7,846 bases of DNA from Streptomyces violaceus. Lineage in GTDB: Bacteria; Actinomycetota; Actinomycetes; Streptomycetales; Streptomycetaceae. The notes beneath the pieces were generated by a model, which did not search any database, was not told the DNA's origin, and saw nothing but the letters and a program-made list of their open reading frames with translations. The stretch covers positions 71,766 to 79,611 of the forward strand of contig KL569102.1 in the NCBI GenBank assembly GCA_000715635.1, in the 5' to 3' direction. Both the position numbers and the translations under genes were made by a program. Shown in pieces: positions 5,367 to 7,846 of the stretch (within the stretch, counting starts at the first letter, position 1; each line of letters opens with the position of its first letter).

Positions 5367-5397
5367 GTTGTTCAGGGGTTTGCCCGGCGTTGTTCAG
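5367..5397 (+). repeat. Nine-base direct repeat upstream of aspC-like gene
   Basis: GTTGTTCAG occurs at 5367-5375 and 5389-5397, a 22-base period or about two helical turns, so both copies face the same side of the DNA. This spacing is typical of paired activator or repressor sites. It lies 52 to 82 bases before the start codon. Confidence 0.45.
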
Positions 5398-5421
5398 TCT
5401 GTGAAACCCCCGTGCCGCGAG

Positions 5422-5439
5422 CGTTTCCGGTCTGAAACG
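5422..5439 (+). promoter_or_regulatory. Inverted repeat at the aspC-like translation start
   Basis: CGTTTC (5422-5427) is a perfect inverted repeat with GAAACG (5434-5439), with a six-base spacer. A second GAAAC lies upstream at 5403-5407, so GTTTC at 5423-5427 can pair with either copy but not both. The element ends 9 bases before the chosen ATG at 5449 and touches another ATG at 5440. It may be an operator or an RNA element that affects initiation. Confidence 0.4.
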
Positions 5440-5448
5440 ATGGGGCCC

Positions 5449-6675
5449 ATGAGCCCTGCAACCCCTCCCACCGAGCGCCGGGTCTCCGCCCGAGTCGGCG
5501 CGATCTCCGAGTCCGCCACCCTCGCCGTGGACGCCAAGGCCAAGGCCCTCAAGGCCGCCGGGCGGCCGGTGATCGGCTTCGGCGCCGGTGAGCCCGACTT
5601 CCCGACCCCGGACTACATCGTCGAGGCCGCGATCGAGGCCTGCAAGAACCCGAGGTTCCACCGCTACACGCCGGCCGGCGGTCTGCCCGAGCTGAAGGCC
5701 GCGATCGCCGCGAAGACGCTGCGCGACTCGGGCTACGAGGTCGACGCGTCGCAGATCCTCGTCACCAACGGCGGCAAGCAGGCCATCTACGAGGCCTTCG
5801 CCGCGATCCTCGACCCGGGCGACGAGGTCATCGTGCCCGCGCCGTACTGGACGACGTACCCGGAGTCGATCCGGCTGGCCGGGGGTGTCCCGGTGGAGGT
5901 CGTCGCCGACGAGACGACCGGCTACCGGGTGTCCGTGGAGCAGCTGGAGGCGGCCCGTACGGAGAAGACCAAGGTGGTCCTCTTCGTGTCGCCCTCCAAC
6001 CCGACGGGCGCGGTGTACACCGAGACCGAGACCGAGGCGATCGGCCGCTGGGCCGCCGAGCACGGCCTGTGGGTGCTGACCGACGAGATCTACGAGCACC
6101 TGGTCTACGGCGACGCATCCGCCGTGTCGCTGCCGGCCGTGGTGCCCGAGCTGCGCGACAAGTGCGTCGTGGTCAACGGTGTCGCGAAGACGTACGCGAT
6201 GACCGGCTGGCGAGTCGGGTGGATCATCGGCCCGAAGGACGTGGTCAAGGCCGCGACGAACCTGCAGTCCCACGCCACGTCGAACGTGTCCAACGTGGCG
6301 CAGGTGGCGGCGCTGGCCGCCGTCTCGGGTGACCTGGACGCCGTCGCGACGATGCGTGAGGCGTTCGACCGGCGCCGCAGGACCATCGTGCGGATGCTGA
6401 ACGAGATCGACGGCGTGGTGTGCCCGGAGCCGGAGGGCGCGTTCTACGCCTACCCGTCGGTGAAGGCGCTGGTGGGCAAGGAGATCCGGGGGCGTCGCCC
6501 CAAGGACACGGTCGAGCTGGCCGCGCTGATCCTGGAGGAGTCCGAGGTCGCGGTGGTGCCGGGCGAGGCGTTCGGCACGCCCGGGTATCTGCGGCTGTCG
6601 TACGCGCTCGGTGACGAGGATCTCGTCGAGGGCGTGAGCCGGATCCAGAAGCTGCTGGCGGAGGCCAGGGACTGA
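5449..6675 (+). CDS. aspC: Pyridoxal phosphate aminotransferase, aspartate/prephenate type (class I)
   Basis: The 408-residue product is a fold-type I, class I aminotransferase of the Ib subgroup, which moves the amino group of aspartate (or of a related donor) to 2-oxoglutarate. Typical motifs are [13 protein letters not shown] (45-57), [15 protein letters not shown] (73-87), [12 protein letters not shown] (106-117), APYWTTYPE (131-139), [10 protein letters not shown] (181-190, cofactor Asn184), [11 protein letters not shown] (211-221, Asp212 and Tyr215), [17 protein letters not shown] (242-258, Schiff-base Lys247) and [16 protein letters not shown] (371-386, carboxylate-binding Arg382). The length is normal. 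Group Ib enzymes may also accept prephenate, so aspartate, prephenate or both could be substrates. The ATG at 5449 begins [12 protein letters not shown], which matches relatives as I recall them; an ATG at 5440 would add three residues. The ribosome binding site (GGGG) is weak. A strong terminator follows. Confidence 0.93.
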   Translation: MSPATPPTERRVSARVGAISESATLAVDAKAKALKAAGRPVIGFGAGEPDFPTPDYIVEAAIEACKNPRFHRYTPAGGLPELKAAIAAKTLRDSGYEVDASQILVTNGGKQAIYEAFAAILDPGDEVIVPAPYWTTYPESIRLAGGVPVEVVADETTGYRVSVEQLEAARTEKTKVVLFVSPSNPTGAVYTETETEAIGRWAAEHGLWVLTDEIYEHLVYGDASAVSLPAVVPELRDKCVVVNGVAKTYAMTGWRVGWIIGPKDVVKAATNLQSHATSNVSNVAQVAALAAVSGDLDAVATMREAFDRRRRTIVRMLNEIDGVVCPEPEGAFYAYPSVKALVGKEIRGRRPKDTVELAALILEESEVAVVPGEAFGTPGYLRLSYALGDEDLVEGVSRIQKLLAEARD

Positions 6676-6696
6676 CCACTCATGTGAGTAGTCGCG

Positions 6697-6731
6697 GCGG
6701 GCCGTTCCCCTTGCGGGGAGCGGCCCGCTTT
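6697..6731 (+). terminator. Terminator of the aspC-like gene
   Basis: A 14-pair stem (6697-6710 with 6715-6728, with one G-T pair) closes the tetraloop TTGC and is followed by TTTGCC. It begins 21 bases past the stop codon. The stem is bidirectional in principle, but only the plus strand has a gene ending here. It makes the downstream deaminase gene an independent unit. Confidence 0.9.
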
Positions 6732-6809
6732 GCCGTGTGCGCGTGCGAGCAAGACCACGTTCGGGGAAAACGCTGTCGGGACGGCTGAGGCATACGGCAG
6801 GATCCTGGG

Positions 6810-7841
6810 ATGGAGCGTGTACGTGATGTCTCTGAACTGCCGAAAGCCCATCTGCACCTGCACTTCACCGGGTCGATGCGGCCCTCGACCGTGCTGGAAC
6901 TGGCCGACAAGCACGGGGTGCGACTGCCCGACGCGCTGACCGAGGCGCTGGTCAGCGGGGAGCCGCCGAGACTGCGGGCGACGGACGAGCGGGGCTGGTT
7001 CCGCTTTCAGCGGCTGTACGACGCGGCCCGTTCGTGCCTGCGGGAGCCGGAGGACATCCAGCGGCTGGTGCGGGAGGCAGCGGAGGAGGATCTGCGGGAC
7101 GGCTCGGGGTGGCTGGAGATCCAGGTCGACCCGACGTCGTACGCGCCGCGGCTGGGGGGTCTGATCCCGGCGCTGGAGGTCATCCTCGACGCGGTGGAGA
7201 CGACGTCGCGTGACACGGGGCTCGGTATGCGGGTCCTGGTCGCGGCGAACCGGATGAAGCACCCGCTGGACGCCCGGACACTGGCGCGGCTGGCGGTGCG
7301 ATACGCGGATCGGGGCGTGGTCGGCTTCGGGCTCTCCAACGACGAGCGCCGGGGGATGGCACGGGACTTCGACCGGGCGTTCGCGATCGCGCGGGAGGCC
7401 GGGCTGTTGTCGGCGCCGCACGGGGGCGAGCTGACGGGCCCGTCGTCGGTACGGGACTGTCTGGACGACCTGGGCGCGAACCGGCTGGGGCACGGGGTCC
7501 GTGCCGCGGAGGATCCGCGGCTGCTGAGGCGTCTGGCCGACCGGGGCGTGACGTGCGAGGTGTGCCCGGCGTCGAACGTGGCGCTCGGTGTCTACGAGAA
7601 GCCGGAGGACGTCCCCCTGCGGACTCTGTTCGAGGCGGGCGTTCCGATGGCTCTGGGCGCGGACGATCCACTGCTGTTCGGGTCCCGGCTGGCGGCGCAG
7701 TACGAGATCGCGCGGCAGCATCACGGGTTCACGGATGCGGAGCTGGCGGAGGTGGCCCGGCAGTCGGTCCGGGGGTCGGCGGCACCGGAGGATGTGAAGG
7801 AGAAGCTGCTGGCGGGGGTGGACGGCTGGTTGCTGTCGTAG
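6810..7841 (+). CDS. Adenosine deaminase family hydrolase
   Basis: The 343-residue product is a metal-dependent TIM-barrel hydrolase of the adenosine/AMP deaminase family, which normally turns adenosine into inosine in purine salvage. Family landmarks are LPKAHLHLHFTGS (10-22, metal ligands His16 and His18), SAPHGGE (201-207, metal His204 and catalytic Glu207), NRLGHGV (224-230, His228), CEVCPASNVALG (249-260) and LGADDPLLFGS (282-292, Asp285 and Asp286). All catalytic residues are present and length is normal. Three pocket motifs differ from the usual HLDG, HAGE and LAGDE: HFTG, HGGE and LSNDE (175-179). The substrate may therefore be a modified nucleoside rather than adenosine. The ATG at 6810 has AGGA six to seven bases upstream. 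No convincing promoter is visible in the 78 bases after the terminator. Confidence 0.9.
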   Translation: MERVRDVSELPKAHLHLHFTGSMRPSTVLELADKHGVRLPDALTEALVSGEPPRLRATDERGWFRFQRLYDAARSCLREPEDIQRLVREAAEEDLRDGSGWLEIQVDPTSYAPRLGGLIPALEVILDAVETTSRDTGLGMRVLVAANRMKHPLDARTLARLAVRYADRGVVGFGLSNDERRGMARDFDRAFAIAREAGLLSAPHGGELTGPSSVRDCLDDLGANRLGHGVRAAEDPRLLRRLADRGVTCEVCPASNVALGVYEKPEDVPLRTLFEAGVPMALGADDPLLFGSRLAAQYEIARQHHGFTDAELAEVARQSVRGSAAPEDVKEKLLAGVDGWLLS

Positions 7842-7846
7842 CCGCC

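Larger units (their letters stand above)
5143..5448. other. Divergent control region between tRNA-Trp and aspC-like gene
   Basis: This 306-base gap holds no convincing gene. It contains the candidate tRNA-secE promoter (5228-5256, minus), one ATCCGGAT palindrome (5170-5177), a nine-base direct repeat GTTGTTCAG at 5367-5375 and 5389-5397 (22 bases apart), and a run of complementary GAAAC/GTTTC blocks at 5403-5438 just ahead of the aminotransferase start. Open frames across it in either direction overlap the tRNA and lack coding character. I could not assign a plus-strand promoter with confidence. Confidence 0.6.

Noticed and set aside
5368..5448. Upstream ATG that would lengthen the aminotransferase by 27 residues
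   Set aside because: The added segment shows no family conservation, overlaps the repeats of the control region, and has no good ribosome binding site.
5326..6273. Minus-strand 315-residue frame opposite the aminotransferase
   Set aside because: Arg/Gly/His-rich antisense shadow of a gene with all catalytic aminotransferase residues.
6450..7724. Minus-strand 424-residue frame opposite the deaminase
   Set aside because: It spans the aminotransferase terminator and is antisense to two real genes; its composition is Arg/Pro/Gln-rich with no domain.
1..7846. CRISPR array, transposon, phage or toxin-antitoxin system
   Set aside because: No regularly spaced repeats, transposase, integrase, terminal inverted repeats or small two-gene modules were seen; gene content is conserved core.

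Overview
The window is high-GC actinobacterial DNA, almost certainly Streptomyces or a close relative. The evidence is strong G/C bias at third codon positions, GTG starts, an actinobacterial NusG with a long acidic N-terminus, a single-span SecE, and a gene order that I recall from Streptomyces chromosomes. It is a core-genome region: I see no insertion sequence, phage gene, CRISPR array or island border.

Most of the window (1 to about 5260) is read from the minus strand. In transcription order it holds a candidate promoter (5228-5256), tRNA-Trp(CCA), secE, nusG, a terminator, rplK (L11), rplA (L1), a strong terminator, two tandem related lipoprotein genes, then a promoter, an L10-type leader with an attenuator-like hairpin, and the first 39 codons of rplJ (L10), which runs off the left edge. 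This is the classic secE-nusG-rplKA-rplJL(-rpoBC) cluster. It is split into at least three transcription units by terminators, and a two-gene lipoprotein module sits between rplKA and rplJL.

From 5449 to the right edge two genes are read from the plus strand: a class I aminotransferase of the aspartate/prephenate type (aspC-like), ended by a textbook terminator, and a member of the adenosine deaminase family with several altered substrate-pocket motifs. The 306-base gap between tRNA-Trp and the aminotransferase is a divergent control region.

The ribosomal, NusG, SecE and tRNA genes belong to the translation, transcription and secretion machinery. The lipoproteins are exported, cell-surface proteins of the LppX/LprAFG (LolA-like) type with unknown cargo. 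I do not see an undescribed multi-gene system. The points most worth a second look are the lipoprotein pair inside the ribosomal cluster, the RNA structures that may control rplJ, rplA and aspC, a recurrent ATCCGGAT palindrome in two control regions, and the atypical deaminase pocket.
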